From: Methylococcaceae bacterium UBA6146
GTDB taxonomy: Bacteria; Pseudomonadota; Gammaproteobacteria; Methylococcales; Methylomonadaceae
Reading direction: 5' to 3'
Assembly (NCBI GenBank): GCA_002422395.1
Contig: DIUY01000016.1
Span: 1-39,676, forward strand
DNA: 39,676 nucleotides
Part shown: piece after piece, positions 15,101 to 24,204 of the stretch
Position numbering within the stretch: the first letter of the stretch is position 1
Layout: every line of letters starts with the position of its first letter
Notes under the pieces: model-generated
Seen by the model: the letters and a program-made list of their open reading frames with translations, nothing else
What the model was told of the DNA's origin: nothing
Database searches by the model: none
Made by a program: the position numbers and the translations under genes

Positions 15101-15143
15101 GCCGCAATAAGGCCTTAAATGTTGTCTTATTGCGGCTTTTTTA
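15101..15143. terminator. Terminator hairpin, probably for the nuclease gene
   Basis: GCCGCAATAAG (15101-15111) pairs perfectly with CTTATTGCGGC (15126-15136), an 11-bp stem with a 14-base loop. It lies just beyond the stop of the - strand nuclease gene, where TGTTTTCC follows in that direction. On the + side a run of six T follows, so it may also block transcription coming from the IS region. Confidence 0.75.
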
Positions 15144-15145
15144 TC

Positions 15146-18034
15146 TTATCGGTTGCCTAAATTAATGCCGATAATGATCGGATCATGATCTGATGTCCGG
15201 TATTGGTTTAGTTCATACAACGGTAAAGCAGATGGCTTGGCTTCAAAACTAGATTCACCAGAATCCACAATGGTATCGTTATAATCAAATGAAGGTAGCT
15301 CGTCAGCGTTAATGTGCCATTCAGCTGTACCGGTGACTTGATTGGCTAGTGGTTGGTTGGCTAAAGCATGGTCAAGATAACCCGTTTGCCCGTCAAAGAC
15401 GTAAGAATAGGCTTTATTGCCTCCGAACAGGCTAATTAAGTTAACGTAATCGTCAGCTGTTTTAAGCTTGTTGTCAGCACCATTTTTTATGGCGCGGATT
15501 GGGGATTCTTTGGCGTAGCTGTTCAGGTCGCCGATAATCAAGAAATCCGGATCGCCACTTTGGGTTGGATCAGTGGTAAGCCAATTAACTAAGGCTCTGG
15601 CTGCTTTTAAACGGGTCAAGTTACAGTTGCCTTGGCCATCGTTTGCATCAAAATCATTCACATCATTACAATTAGAACCCTTTGATTTCAAGTGGTTAAC
15701 CGCAACAGTCAATTTTTCACCGGTGGCTATTTGGCTAAAAGTTTGCGCCAAGCTTGGCCGGTTTTTATTGTCTAAGAAACGCCCGTCTACTGCGCCGTCC
15801 AATATTTTATAAGCACCTGTTGGTGCGATTGTTGCCGTTTTATAGATCAAGCCAACTTTAATCGCGTCCCCGCCAATTATGCCGGTATTGATAAAATCAT
15901 AAGGCCCGCAGCCAGCCACCCCATTAGCCGCAGAGACGACCGCAGCCAATGACCCTGAGCTGTTGTTTTCAAGTTCAGTCAAACCAAAAATGTCAGCGTC
16001 TATTTTACATAAAGCCGCCGCCATTTTATCCGATTGGCGCACTAATTCTGCGTCAGAGTCAGCGCCACGGCAGTCGAGGTTCCCATCTGGGCCACATGTG
16101 CCGCTAGAGTTGCTGGAGGTGTCGTCGATGGTGGTGAAATAGTTCAGCACGTTAAAACCGGCAACTTTTAAAGAGCCGCCCACAGCAGGCGGCGTGTCTT
16201 GGCGTGGGTTAGTGCTTCTAAAGGTGTATTTGTACAATTCTTCAACTGGGCGGATGCGCCAGGCATCTGTACCGGATTGTCCGGCAAAAGACCAATGCAA
16301 CACACCGGTCAAGTTTCTGATGGCGTCATTGCCACGGAATCGGTTGGTAATGCTAAGACCGCCAGTTGGGAAAGGGATAGGCTCGCCGCTGCTGAGCGCA
16401 TAATTTTGGACGTTGTTCTTGTCATCCAAAATAATCCGGCTTTTGGCAAGTTTGATTTGATGGTCAATATAGCCTTGGACGCTTGGTGTCTTATAATTGG
16501 TGAAGCTTGGAATACGGTTGCCTTGGCTCAAAACCAATTGCCCGTAACGCTCCAATTGAAAATACTCAGACACTTTTAAATTGAGAGGAAATTTGACCAG
16601 CATCCCTTCAAAGGCTTCGTAATAGCCGTTGATGGCAGCCGTAGCGATTAATAAATCACCATTTGGCACATTAGGGACGGGTAGGGTTAACGCGGCAGGT
16701 GTTGGGATGGCTTGGTTGCTGGCACAAACTTCCACATTAGTAAGCGTACCCATTTGGGTCATGCCAAAATATTCGCTAGGTTTTCCAGTGACACGGACGT
16801 GGTCACCTACTTTCACGTCAACATTCGGCAACGGCGTAAAGTTACCGTCGAAAACAAAAATACCTTCTGAAGTTGACGGATTGCCATCGCTATCGGCATC
16901 TTCTTCTTGCATAAAGAAACCGCGCAAAGAATTATTGCTGGCACCTTGGTAATCACCAACTACAATGCCTTCAATGCTGACACCGGCAACTCCATTTAAA
17001 GGCGTGCTTGCACCGTTGCCTTGTACCGCAGAAATTTGTGTTGCAGTTGTGCCACAAGCTGAATCATTACTGGTGATGACGATGTTTTGGCTGATGGTTG
17101 AACCTAAGCTGATTCCGGTTGATGGGTTGCTGAGTGTCAAAATAGCCGTTTCAGGCCCCTCAACTTCGCTATCATTGGTCACAGTAAAAGTGACTGAACC
17201 CGTAGTTGTCCCGTCCAAAATGGTGATGCTGGGTGCGCTTAAGCTGTAATCGTCAGACGTGATACCTGTGCCAGTCACCGCCAAATCAACCGTTTGGTCA
17301 CTGCTGACATTCTCAGAAGCGGTGGCAGTGACGGTTATGACGGTCTGATCTGCCTCCGTGCCGACGTTGCTGCTGACTGATAAATCAATCTTGGGATTGT
17401 TGTTAGTGCCGCCCGCAAAAGTTTGGGCTGCATTCACTGCTCCCATGCTATTAACGACAGGGGCGTTCCAAGCAAAATCCTGATAGCTATTGCCTGACCC
17501 AGTCAATTGTAATGACAGGCCCACTGTTTCAGAGCCATCTTCACTGACCCCAATATCGGTGCTGACGATGCCATCGGCAGCGCCGCCAACCGCAGTAAAA
17601 ACACCTTCGTAGCTGAGGAATTGAACGACAGTGCCATTATTGTCAACCAAAGCGATACCGTCCGGCGAACCGTTTTGTATGCCGTTAGATGGATAGCTGA
17701 CGCTGACAGTGCCAAAGCCGTTTTGCTGGTCGGGAATAACGCCACTGAGAGCAGTGGTGGCATAAACCGCCCCGCCGCTACCGTTGTACAAAACAAGCGT
17801 CCAGCCTGATAAATCAGTGCCCGCAGGGCCCGCTACTTCAAGCGCTTCATCGATATCGGAACTGGCGTTGTCGTAGTGGATTTCATTGATAAAGACGGTG
17901 GCGGGTGCTTGTGTGAATGCCCCCGCTTGACCTGGCAACCCTAACGTGGCAATACCGCAAAATAAAAGAGGGCGAAGGTTTGACAACACGGCTACAGCCA
18001 ATGGCCGCCGTGAAAATAAAAAATTCTCGGTCAT
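15146..18034 (-). CDS. Secreted ExeM/NucH-type extracellular nuclease
   Basis: The 962-residue product is predicted to degrade extracellular DNA. A signal peptide (residues 1-39, ending GQAGA) is followed by a lamin-tail-like domain (about 45-200, starting FINEIHYDN). Next come a Calx-beta-like domain (about 215-325) and an OB-fold region (about 340-450). The C-terminal endonuclease/exonuclease/phosphatase domain runs from about 618. Its expected catalytic motifs are all visible: FNVLNYF, TELEN near 686, VNHLKSKG near 778, GDLNSY near 835 and SDHDPI near 948. Many relatives end in a GlyGly-CTERM anchor; this one stops at INLGNR, so it is probably released. It stands alone, with a terminator hairpin downstream. 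Confidence 0.9.
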   Translation of the reverse strand: MTENFLFSRRPLAVAVLSNLRPLLFCGIATLGLPGQAGAFTQAPATVFINEIHYDNASSDIDEALEVAGPAGTDLSGWTLVLYNGSGGAVYATTALSGVIPDQQNGFGTVSVSYPSNGIQNGSPDGIALVDNNGTVVQFLSYEGVFTAVGGAADGIVSTDIGVSEDGSETVGLSLQLTGSGNSYQDFAWNAPVVNSMGAVNAAQTFAGGTNNNPKIDLSVSSNVGTEADQTVITVTATASENVSSDQTVDLAVTGTGITSDDYSLSAPSITILDGTTTGSVTFTVTNDSEVEGPETAILTLSNPSTGISLGSTISQNIVITSNDSACGTTATQISAVQGNGASTPLNGVAGVSIEGIVVGDYQGASNNSLRGFFMQEEDADSDGNPSTSEGIFVFDGNFTPLPNVDVKVGDHVRVTGKPSEYFGMTQMGTLTNVEVCASNQAIPTPAALTLPVPNVPNGDLLIATAAINGYYEAFEGMLVKFPLNLKVSEYFQLERYGQLVLSQGNRIPSFTNYKTPSVQGYIDHQIKLAKSRIILDDKNNVQNYALSSGEPIPFPTGGLSITNRFRGNDAIRNLTGVLHWSFAGQSGTDAWRIRPVEELYKYTFRSTNPRQDTPPAVGGSLKVAGFNVLNYFTTIDDTSSNSSGTCGPDGNLDCRGADSDAELVRQSDKMAAALCKIDADIFGLTELENNSSGSLAAVVSAANGVAGCGPYDFINTGIIGGDAIKVGLIYKTATIAPTGAYKILDGAVDGRFLDNKNRPSLAQTFSQIATGEKLTVAVNHLKSKGSNCNDVNDFDANDGQGNCNLTRLKAARALVNWLTTDPTQSGDPDFLIIGDLNSYAKESPIRAIKNGADNKLKTADDYVNLISLFGGNKAYSYVFDGQTGYLDHALANQPLANQVTGTAEWHINADELPSFDYNDTIVDSGESSFEAKPSALPLYELNQYRTSDHDPIIIGINLGNR

Positions 18035-18401
18035 AATTTTTCCAATTTAAAGTTAATTTTTGATAAAAAAGCAAGGTTTAGCGCATGTTTTCTGTTACCA
18101 AGAGTGAAACATGCGAAAAACCCTCGCAGTGTATCGGGGCTATATGTGAACGATTATTACGGTTCTGGGAAATATTAATGAAATGTCATACGTATGTTTA
18201 ATTGGCAACATCAAAGCAGGCGGCGTTGTGCCAACGGTTATGATTGAAGTCTGGTCAGACGCCCTGTCCTGATGATTTTGCCAAGGGAGGGGCTGTGTTT
18301 GTCTTACCGCGACAATATAATATGATGGGATTAAGATAGGACCCAGTTGATAAGAAATTGCCTTATCGGATTGCCCTGCAGTCTGGATTCGCTGGAATTG
18401 A

Positions 18402-18410
18402 TGCTACAAT
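18402..18410 (+). promoter_or_regulatory. Possible extended -10 promoter for pabB
   Basis: TGC TACAAT is a good extended -10, but no convincing -35 lies 16-18 bases upstream. Transcription from here would give a leader of about 107 bases before the GTG start of pabB, containing the AAAATAC/GTATTTT hairpin. Confidence 0.45.
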
Positions 18411-18435
18411 AGCTCCTTTAAAACGCAGTCCCTAC

Positions 18436-18455
18436 AAAATACCGGCAGTATTTTT
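18436..18455 (+). other. Short hairpin with T run in the pabB leader
   Basis: AAAATAC (18436-18442) pairs with GTATTTT (18448-18454) around a CGGCA loop, with T residues at the 3' side. It resembles a weak terminator or attenuator. The stem is short and AT-rich, so this may be chance. Confidence 0.3.
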
Positions 18456-18523
18456 ACGCAATTTTGTTGCCGACATTCGCGTTAATCCCATCCCTCGCAA
18501 TTTCAACTAGCTGTTAATTTTCG

Positions 18524-19894
18524 GTGTTCAAACAACTTATTTTCCCATTGCCTTATTTTGCTGACAGCGCAGCACATTTCTCTTCAATAGCCGGCCAACC
18601 CTGGGCCGTTTTCCTCGATAGCGCTCATCCGCACAGCAAGCAGGGGCGCTATGACATTATCGCCGCTGATCCTGTGTGCACATTGGTCACCCATGGTGGG
18701 ACAACAACAGTCACCGATAACGGCGTGGTGACGCAATCCAGCGCTGACCCGTTTACCTTGGTCAAGCAGCAAGTCACCCGTTATCAACAAGTTACCGACG
18801 ATTTGCCGTTTAATGGCGGCGCTATTGGTTATTTCGCCTACGATCTGGCGCGTCGTCTGGAGCATTTGCCGGTTATTGCCGAAGATGCCGAACACATCGG
18901 TGAAATGGCTGTGGGCATTTATCACTGGGCGGTGATTGTTGACCACCATCAGCACCAAAGCGTGCTGGTCGGACGGGGGCTTGACAGGCAAACGCGTGAC
19001 ACCTTAATCGCCCAATTTAGCCAGTTGCCCGACCAGCAAGCGTCGCCGGTGTTTAATGTCCTCAGCGACATTAAGGCGAACATGGACAGGGAGGGCTACG
19101 CCAAAGCATTTGACAGGATCAAACACTATCTAAAGGAAGGCGACTGCTATCAGGTCAATTTGACCCAGCGCTTTGCCGCCACCTGCGAGGGCGACCCTTG
19201 GGCGGCGTATCAGTTATTACGGCAATTAAATCCGGCGCCGTTCAGTTGCTACCTTAATTTGCCCGAAGCGCAAATTTTAAGCTCATCGCCGGAGCGTTTT
19301 TTAAAGCTGGAAAATGGCATTGTCGAGACAAAACCCATCAAAGGCACCCGCCCCCGCAAAGCCGATTACGCGCAAGACCAGCAACAAATTAGCCTGCTGG
19401 AAAACAGCAAAAAAGACCGTGCCGAAAACCTAATGATTGTCGATTTGCTGCGCAATGACATCGGCAAAACCTGCAAGATAGGCACGGTCAAAGTGCCCAA
19501 ACTGTTTGCCGTGGAAACTTATGCGACCGTGCATCATCTGGTTAGCACGGTAACCGGCGTGCTGGCCGATAACCAGCACGCGCTGGATCTATTAAAAAGC
19601 TGCTTTCCCGGCGGATCAATCACCGGTGCGCCAAAAATCCGCGCCATGGAAGTCATCGAAGAGCTGGAACCGAACCGGCGCGGCGTGTATTGCGGTTCGG
19701 TCGGATATATCGGCTTTAACGGCAATATGGACACCAATATTGCCATTCGAACCTTGGTGCACTCCAACCATACGATACGTTTTTGGGTGGGCGGCGGTAT
19801 AGTCAATGATTCGGTGGTGGATGAAGAATATCAAGAATGTTTTGATAAGGCCGCCGCGTTGCTTAAAGTGCTACAGCAGTTGACGAAAAAATGA
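18524..19894 (+). CDS. pabB: Aminodeoxychorismate synthase component I
   Basis: PabB converts chorismate with ammonia to 4-amino-4-deoxychorismate for folate synthesis. The 456-residue product has the chorismate-binding fold from about residue 190 (EGDCYQVNLTQRF, SSSPERFL, FPGGSITGAPKIRAME). The motif PIKGTRPR has Lys273, which matches the PabB catalytic lysine; anthranilate synthase TrpE has Ala there, so PabB is favoured over TrpE. The start is GTG at 18524. Its stop overlaps the dusA ATG by 4 bases. No pabA or pabC lies beside it. Confidence 0.92.
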   Translation: MFKQLIFPLPYFADSAAHFSSIAGQPWAVFLDSAHPHSKQGRYDIIAADPVCTLVTHGGTTTVTDNGVVTQSSADPFTLVKQQVTRYQQVTDDLPFNGGAIGYFAYDLARRLEHLPVIAEDAEHIGEMAVGIYHWAVIVDHHQHQSVLVGRGLDRQTRDTLIAQFSQLPDQQASPVFNVLSDIKANMDREGYAKAFDRIKHYLKEGDCYQVNLTQRFAATCEGDPWAAYQLLRQLNPAPFSCYLNLPEAQILSSSPERFLKLENGIVETKPIKGTRPRKADYAQDQQQISLLENSKKDRAENLMIVDLLRNDIGKTCKIGTVKVPKLFAVETYATVHHLVSTVTGVLADNQHALDLLKSCFPGGSITGAPKIRAMEVIEELEPNRRGVYCGSVGYIGFNGNMDTNIAIRTLVHSNHTIRFWVGGGIVNDSVVDEEYQECFDKAAALLKVLQQLTKK

Positions 19895-20934
19895 GCGTGG
19901 TTAATTCTGCTAAGTTAAAAATGATTGAAAGCAATAAATACGGGAATGGTTCTACGAAATATAAGGCATCGAGGTTTTGCGTAGCCCCCATGCTCGACTG
20001 GACGGACCGGCATTGCCGTTATTTTCATCGGCTGATGTCCCGCCATGCCCTGTTGTACACCGAGATGGTGACAACGGGGGCGTTGATCCATGGTGATCAG
20101 CGCCGCTTTTTACAGTTTAATGCCGCAGAACATCCGCTGGCCTTGCAGCTGGGCGGGAGCAACCCGCGCGAGTTGGCAATCTGCGCCAAAATGGCGGAAG
20201 ACTATGGGTATGATGAAGTCAATTTAAACGTCGGTTGCCCTAGCGATAGGGTGCAAAATGGCCGCTTTGGCGCGTGCCTGATGGCTGAGCCAGCGCTGGT
20301 TGCAGAGTGCGTGGCGGCGATGGTGCAGGCGGTGTCGATTCCCGTCACGGTCAAATCACGTATTGGTATTGATGAGCAGGATTCTTATCAGGAGCTGGTA
20401 CAGTTTGTGGCAACGGTTGCCGATGCCGGTTGCAGGACTTTTATTGTTCATGCCAGAAAGGCCTGGTTGAGCGGGTTGTCGCCTAAGCAAAACCGTGAAG
20501 TGCCGCCATTGCGTTATGACATGGTGTATCAACTGAAAATTGACTTTCCCCTGTTGGAAATTATATTAAATGGCGGTGTCGCTTCGCTAGGCCAAGCGGA
20601 AGCTATATTGCAACACGTTGATGGGGTGATGGTTGGGCGCGAAGCTTACCAAAACCCTTATTTTCTGGCTGGGGTTGACCGGCGTTTGTTTGGGGTAGCG
20701 GATGAAACGATATCACGCGAACACATCGTCCACCAGCTTATCCCTTATATCCGCGAACAACTTAACGCCGGTGTGCGCTTAAATAGCATCGCACGCCACA
20801 TCTTAGGATTGTTTCATGGTGAGTACGGCGGCAGGCTTTGGCGCCGCCATATTAGTGAACATGCCTGTAAGTCCGATGCTGATGAATCGGTCATTTTACA
20901 GGCATTAACATTCACGGCGCATGATGTATACTGA
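19891..20934 (+). CDS. dusA: tRNA-dihydrouridine synthase A
   Basis: DusA is an FMN enzyme that reduces uridine in the tRNA D-loop. The 347-residue product shows CVAPMLDWTDRHCRYFHRLM, the DusA hallmark near residues 30-49, then NVGCPSDRVQNGRFGACLM. The Cys of GACLM (residue 129) is the expected catalytic acid. The flavin-binding Lys-Arg and His regions (VKSRIGID, IVHARKAW) follow. The 4-base overlap with pabB (ATGA) supports the start at 19891, although an ATG at 19921 would remove an unusually long N-terminal tail. Confidence 0.93.
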   Translation: MSVVNSAKLKMIESNKYGNGSTKYKASRFCVAPMLDWTDRHCRYFHRLMSRHALLYTEMVTTGALIHGDQRRFLQFNAAEHPLALQLGGSNPRELAICAKMAEDYGYDEVNLNVGCPSDRVQNGRFGACLMAEPALVAECVAAMVQAVSIPVTVKSRIGIDEQDSYQELVQFVATVADAGCRTFIVHARKAWLSGLSPKQNREVPPLRYDMVYQLKIDFPLLEIILNGGVASLGQAEAILQHVDGVMVGREAYQNPYFLAGVDRRLFGVADETISREHIVHQLIPYIREQLNAGVRLNSIARHILGLFHGEYGGRLWRRHISEHACKSDADESVILQALTFTAHDVY

Positions 20935-20964
20935 CCCGTTTATTTATAATTGAGATTACAAAAC

Positions 20965-21507
20965 ATGGAAGCGCATTTTGCCAAAATTATTGAAGCGGTT
21001 GGTGAAGACCTGACCCGTGAAGGTTTAGTCGATACGCCTAAACGGGCGGCTAAGGCATTCAAATTTTTAAACAATGGCTATGAGAAAACCTTGGAAGAGG
21101 TGCTGAACGGGGCTATTTTCACTGCTGAAACAGAGGATATGGTGATTGTCAAGGACATCGAGCTGTATTCGTTATGCGAGCATCATTTATTGCCGTTTAT
21201 CGGCAAATGCCATGTTGGCTATTTGCCGCAGGGCAGGGTGTTGGGGCTATCTAAAGTCGCGCGGATTGTGGATATGTATGCGCGGCGTTTGCAGATCCAG
21301 GAAAAATTGACCAAGCAAATTGCCGATGCGATTGAATTGGCGATAGACGCACGCGGTGTTGCGGTTGTTATCGAAGCCAAGCATTTGTGCATGATGATGC
21401 GTGGTGTTGAAAAGCAAAATTCGGTGATGACAACTTCCGTGATGACCGGCATTTTCCGTAAACATATCAGCACCCGTTCGGAATTTTTAAATCTAATTAA
21501 CCGATAA
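20965..21507 (+). CDS. folE: GTP cyclohydrolase I
   Basis: FolE converts GTP to 7,8-dihydroneopterin triphosphate, the first step of tetrahydrofolate synthesis, so it works in the same pathway as pabB nearby. The frame is open from an upstream TTG, but the ATG at 20965 gives the usual N-terminus and 180 residues. Zinc ligands Cys71 and His74 (LCEHHLLPF) and Cys142 (KHLCMMMRGV) are all present, marking the zinc-dependent FolE1 type. A TATAAT lies at 20945-20950, but without a good -35 and very close to the start. Confidence 0.95.
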   Translation: MEAHFAKIIEAVGEDLTREGLVDTPKRAAKAFKFLNNGYEKTLEEVLNGAIFTAETEDMVIVKDIELYSLCEHHLLPFIGKCHVGYLPQGRVLGLSKVARIVDMYARRLQIQEKLTKQIADAIELAIDARGVAVVIEAKHLCMMMRGVEKQNSVMTTSVMTGIFRKHISTRSEFLNLINR

Positions 21508-21514
21508 GGTTCTT

Positions 21515-22486
21515 ATGAACGCAAAAAAAACTGGCGTACTATTGGCAAATTTAGGCTCGCCGACGGCACCGACTACGGTCGCAGTCCGGCGTTTTCTAAG
21601 AGCTTTTTTGGGCGATCCACGGGTGGTCAATCTGCCGCGTTTTTTGTGGTTGCCGATATTGCATGGCGTGATATTACCTTTTCGGCCTGGAAAATCGGCG
21701 AAAGCCTACCGCAAAATTTGGGATGATGAAAAAGGTTCGCCGCTGGCTTTTTTTACCCGCCAACTCACTGAAAAACTCGCCGCACGGTTTGCCGGCCAAG
21801 GCGTCTTGGTCGATTACGCCATGCGTTACGGCGAGCCGTCCATCGCCAATCAATTACGGCGGTTTAAGGAGCAAGGCGTTAATCATATTGTTGTCTTGCC
21901 GTTATACCCACAGTATTCCTCAACAACCACTGCCTCCATTTACGATGATTTGGTCTGTGAATTAAACAAGTGGCGGCATTTGCCCAGTTTTACGTTCATC
22001 AGTGATTATCATCAAGACAATGGTTATATTGCTGCGGTGGCTAATTCTATCGAACAGGCGTGGCGCGAACACGGCAAAAATGAATTGTTAATGATGTCAT
22101 TTCATGGTTTGCCAGAGCAGTTGACTGCGTGGGGCGACCCTTATTTCCATCATTGCCAGAAAACCGCCGCATTAATTGCCGGACAGTTAGGGCTTAAAGG
22201 AACGCAGTGGCAGCTAGTTTTCCAGTCACGTTTTGGTAAGGCGGAATGGTTAAAACCGTACTGCGTCGATACCTTGCAGGCGTTACCGGCGCAAGGCGTT
22301 AAAACTGTTGACATGGTCTGCCCTGGCTTTGCCGTCGATTGTCTGGAGACATTGGAAGAAATCGCCATGGAAAACAAGAGCTTGTTTATCGAAGCCGGTG
22401 GCACTGATTACCGTTATATCCCTGCGTTAAATGATTCTGACGCACAAGTTAATGCCTTGGTCGAGCTGCTTGAACAAAACGTTTAA
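21515..22486 (+). CDS. hemH: Ferrochelatase
   Basis: HemH inserts Fe2+ into protoporphyrin IX, the last step of heme synthesis. The 323-residue product has the N-terminal GVLLANLGSPTAPT, the LPLYPQYSSTTTASIYDDL segment, catalytic His197 in MSFHGLPE and Glu278 in DCLETLEE. No Fe-S cluster cysteine motif or C-terminal membrane segment is seen. It starts 7 bases after folE, so the two are likely cotranscribed. A 137-base AT-rich gap follows. Confidence 0.95.
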   Translation: MNAKKTGVLLANLGSPTAPTTVAVRRFLRAFLGDPRVVNLPRFLWLPILHGVILPFRPGKSAKAYRKIWDDEKGSPLAFFTRQLTEKLAARFAGQGVLVDYAMRYGEPSIANQLRRFKEQGVNHIVVLPLYPQYSSTTTASIYDDLVCELNKWRHLPSFTFISDYHQDNGYIAAVANSIEQAWREHGKNELLMMSFHGLPEQLTAWGDPYFHHCQKTAALIAGQLGLKGTQWQLVFQSRFGKAEWLKPYCVDTLQALPAQGVKTVDMVCPGFAVDCLETLEEIAMENKSLFIEAGGTDYRYIPALNDSDAQVNALVELLEQNV

Positions 22487-22623
22487 TCGACTATAGTTAG
22501 TAATTGAAGTTATATGCGGATAAAAAATAAATTATCTAAAATCAAATGGCTATAAAATTACACAATTCTTTATATCGCTTTCGATTTTATGGTCATTAAA
22601 AAATAACCAAATAGGTTAAGGCG

Positions 22624-24204
22624 ATGAAACAAACTCTATTACAAAGTTGGCAGGATGCTTGGCCGATTGTTAAAGCCACTAAACCATTGCCTCTAGGTGG
22701 AGGCGTGATTGACGAGACGGCTTTTAACACAATTGAAGTCGATGACGTGTTTGAGGCGGTCAATTATGCCGACACGACCATAGGGCAGGCGGTGTTATAC
22801 CGTTCTTTGGCGCAACCTTTGGATAGTCAAGAAGCCATTCAAGCTAAGCAGGATGCAGTCACTGAGCTACAAAACAACCCCACGTTAAAGTCCGCGCTTG
22901 AAAATATTGTCACCCACGCGGCAGGCCAGGAGCCTGATTTTTACCGCTTATTGTTCGGTAAATTCCTGAGTGCGTTTGAGCCTGTCCGCGAAGACAATGA
23001 AATCGAAGGCTATGGCTATGTGCGCTACATACGCGGTGTCCGTTTTATACGGGACTTAGTGGCGCAAGTGCAGGTGGCGGATCAGCCGCAAAGCCCGTAT
23101 TTGCAGTCGTTGTTTGACCGGATCAAAGCGTTTGCCGATACCCGGACTTATTCATTGATGGTGGGGCCGGCTTATATCACCGAGAACGGCATTCAATGCA
23201 AAGAGGAAAGGCGCAACTCATGGTTGCCCGCGCTTATTTTCAAGCCGCGCATATTCAAGCCGGCCCTGTTTGTTTTGGCGTTTGCGGCATTCTGGGCATT
23301 AAAACAGTTTGCCCCCGATGTGATAGCCGCCATCCCCAATGCGGCAGTTTTCTTTGCGCCACTGTTATTGCTGTATTTTCCGGTGGTCGGTGGCTTTGAC
23401 CGCGACCATTGCATCAATCCGTTACGCGCTGAATTCAAGGCGTCGGCCGCTGTCGGTGAAACCCTCGATGCTTTAGGGCAATTGGACGAACTGCTGGCAT
23501 TCATCAAATTTGCCGAAGCCTTTGGGCATCCCACCGTGTTGCCTACATTGGTTGCCGCCCCCCATCATCGCATCAATTTAACGGCTGCCAGAAACCCCGT
23601 GCTGGGCAAACATAATGACGCTTATGTCGGTAATGATTTTGTGCTGGACGATGACAAGCTGGTTTTAGTGACCGGGCCTAACAGTGGCGGCAAGACGGCG
23701 TTTTGCAAAACCATCACCCAGATCCAGCTATTGGCGCAGATTGGTTGTTTTGTCCCGGCGGAAGCCGCCACGCTCACAGTTGCCGATAAAATTTTCTATC
23801 AAGTGCCGGAAATCAGCCATTTAAACGATGGCGAAGGCCGCTTTGGCACGGAACTTAAACGCACTAAAGATATTTTCTTGGCAACCACTGCGAAAAGTTT
23901 GGTGGTGCTCGACGAATTATCTGAAGGCACCACTTTTGAAGAAAAGATGGAATCATCAAGCAATGTGCTGAACGGTTTTTATCGCAAAGGCAACAGCACA
24001 ATCTTAATCACCCATAACCACCAGCTGGTCGATTTGTTTGCCGGTCAGCGTGTCGGTGTGCCCAAACAGGTTGAGTTCGCGAATGACGCGCCGACCTACC
24101 GCGTCATCCCTGGCATTTCTAGGGTTAGCCACGCTGACCGGGTCGCAAAAAAAATCGGCTTTTCCAAAGAAGATATAGACCATTATTTGGCGGACTCAAA
24201 ATGA
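22624..24204 (+). CDS. MutS-family ATPase with transmembrane segments
   Basis: The 526-residue product carries a MutS-type ATPase domain in its C-terminal third. The Walker A is VTGPNSGGKTAFCK near residue 350, with IQLLAQIGCFVPAEAATLTV behind it, as in MutS. The Walker B is LVVLDELSEGT near 427, and ILITHNHQLVDLF is the His switch. The N-terminal mismatch-binding and connector domains of MutS are absent, and there is no Smr domain as in MutS2. Two hydrophobic stretches near residues 209-228 and 232-256 suggest a membrane hairpin between a helical (core-like) region and the ATPase. The substrate is unknown. It overlaps purT by 4 bases. Confidence 0.8.
   Translation: MKQTLLQSWQDAWPIVKATKPLPLGGGVIDETAFNTIEVDDVFEAVNYADTTIGQAVLYRSLAQPLDSQEAIQAKQDAVTELQNNPTLKSALENIVTHAAGQEPDFYRLLFGKFLSAFEPVREDNEIEGYGYVRYIRGVRFIRDLVAQVQVADQPQSPYLQSLFDRIKAFADTRTYSLMVGPAYITENGIQCKEERRNSWLPALIFKPRIFKPALFVLAFAAFWALKQFAPDVIAAIPNAAVFFAPLLLLYFPVVGGFDRDHCINPLRAEFKASAAVGETLDALGQLDELLAFIKFAEAFGHPTVLPTLVAAPHHRINLTAARNPVLGKHNDAYVGNDFVLDDDKLVLVTGPNSGGKTAFCKTITQIQLLAQIGCFVPAEAATLTVADKIFYQVPEISHLNDGEGRFGTELKRTKDIFLATTAKSLVVLDELSEGTTFEEKMESSSNVLNGFYRKGNSTILITHNHQLVDLFAGQRVGVPKQVEFANDAPTYRVIPGISRVSHADRVAKKIGFSKEDIDHYLADSK

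Larger units (their letters stand above)
18035..18523. other. Divergent intergenic region, nuclease / pabB
   Basis: No gene is seen. A stem CGCATGTTT/AAACATGCG (18082-18090 with 18107-18115) lies in the leader of the - strand nuclease gene. A 10-bp palindrome CATACGTATG is at 18187-18196. GTCTG-GT-CAGAC is at 18249-18260. A lone TATAAT is at 18316-18321, an extended -10 at 18402-18410, and a short hairpin followed by T residues at 18436-18455. These are candidate control sites for the two divergent genes. Confidence 0.5.
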
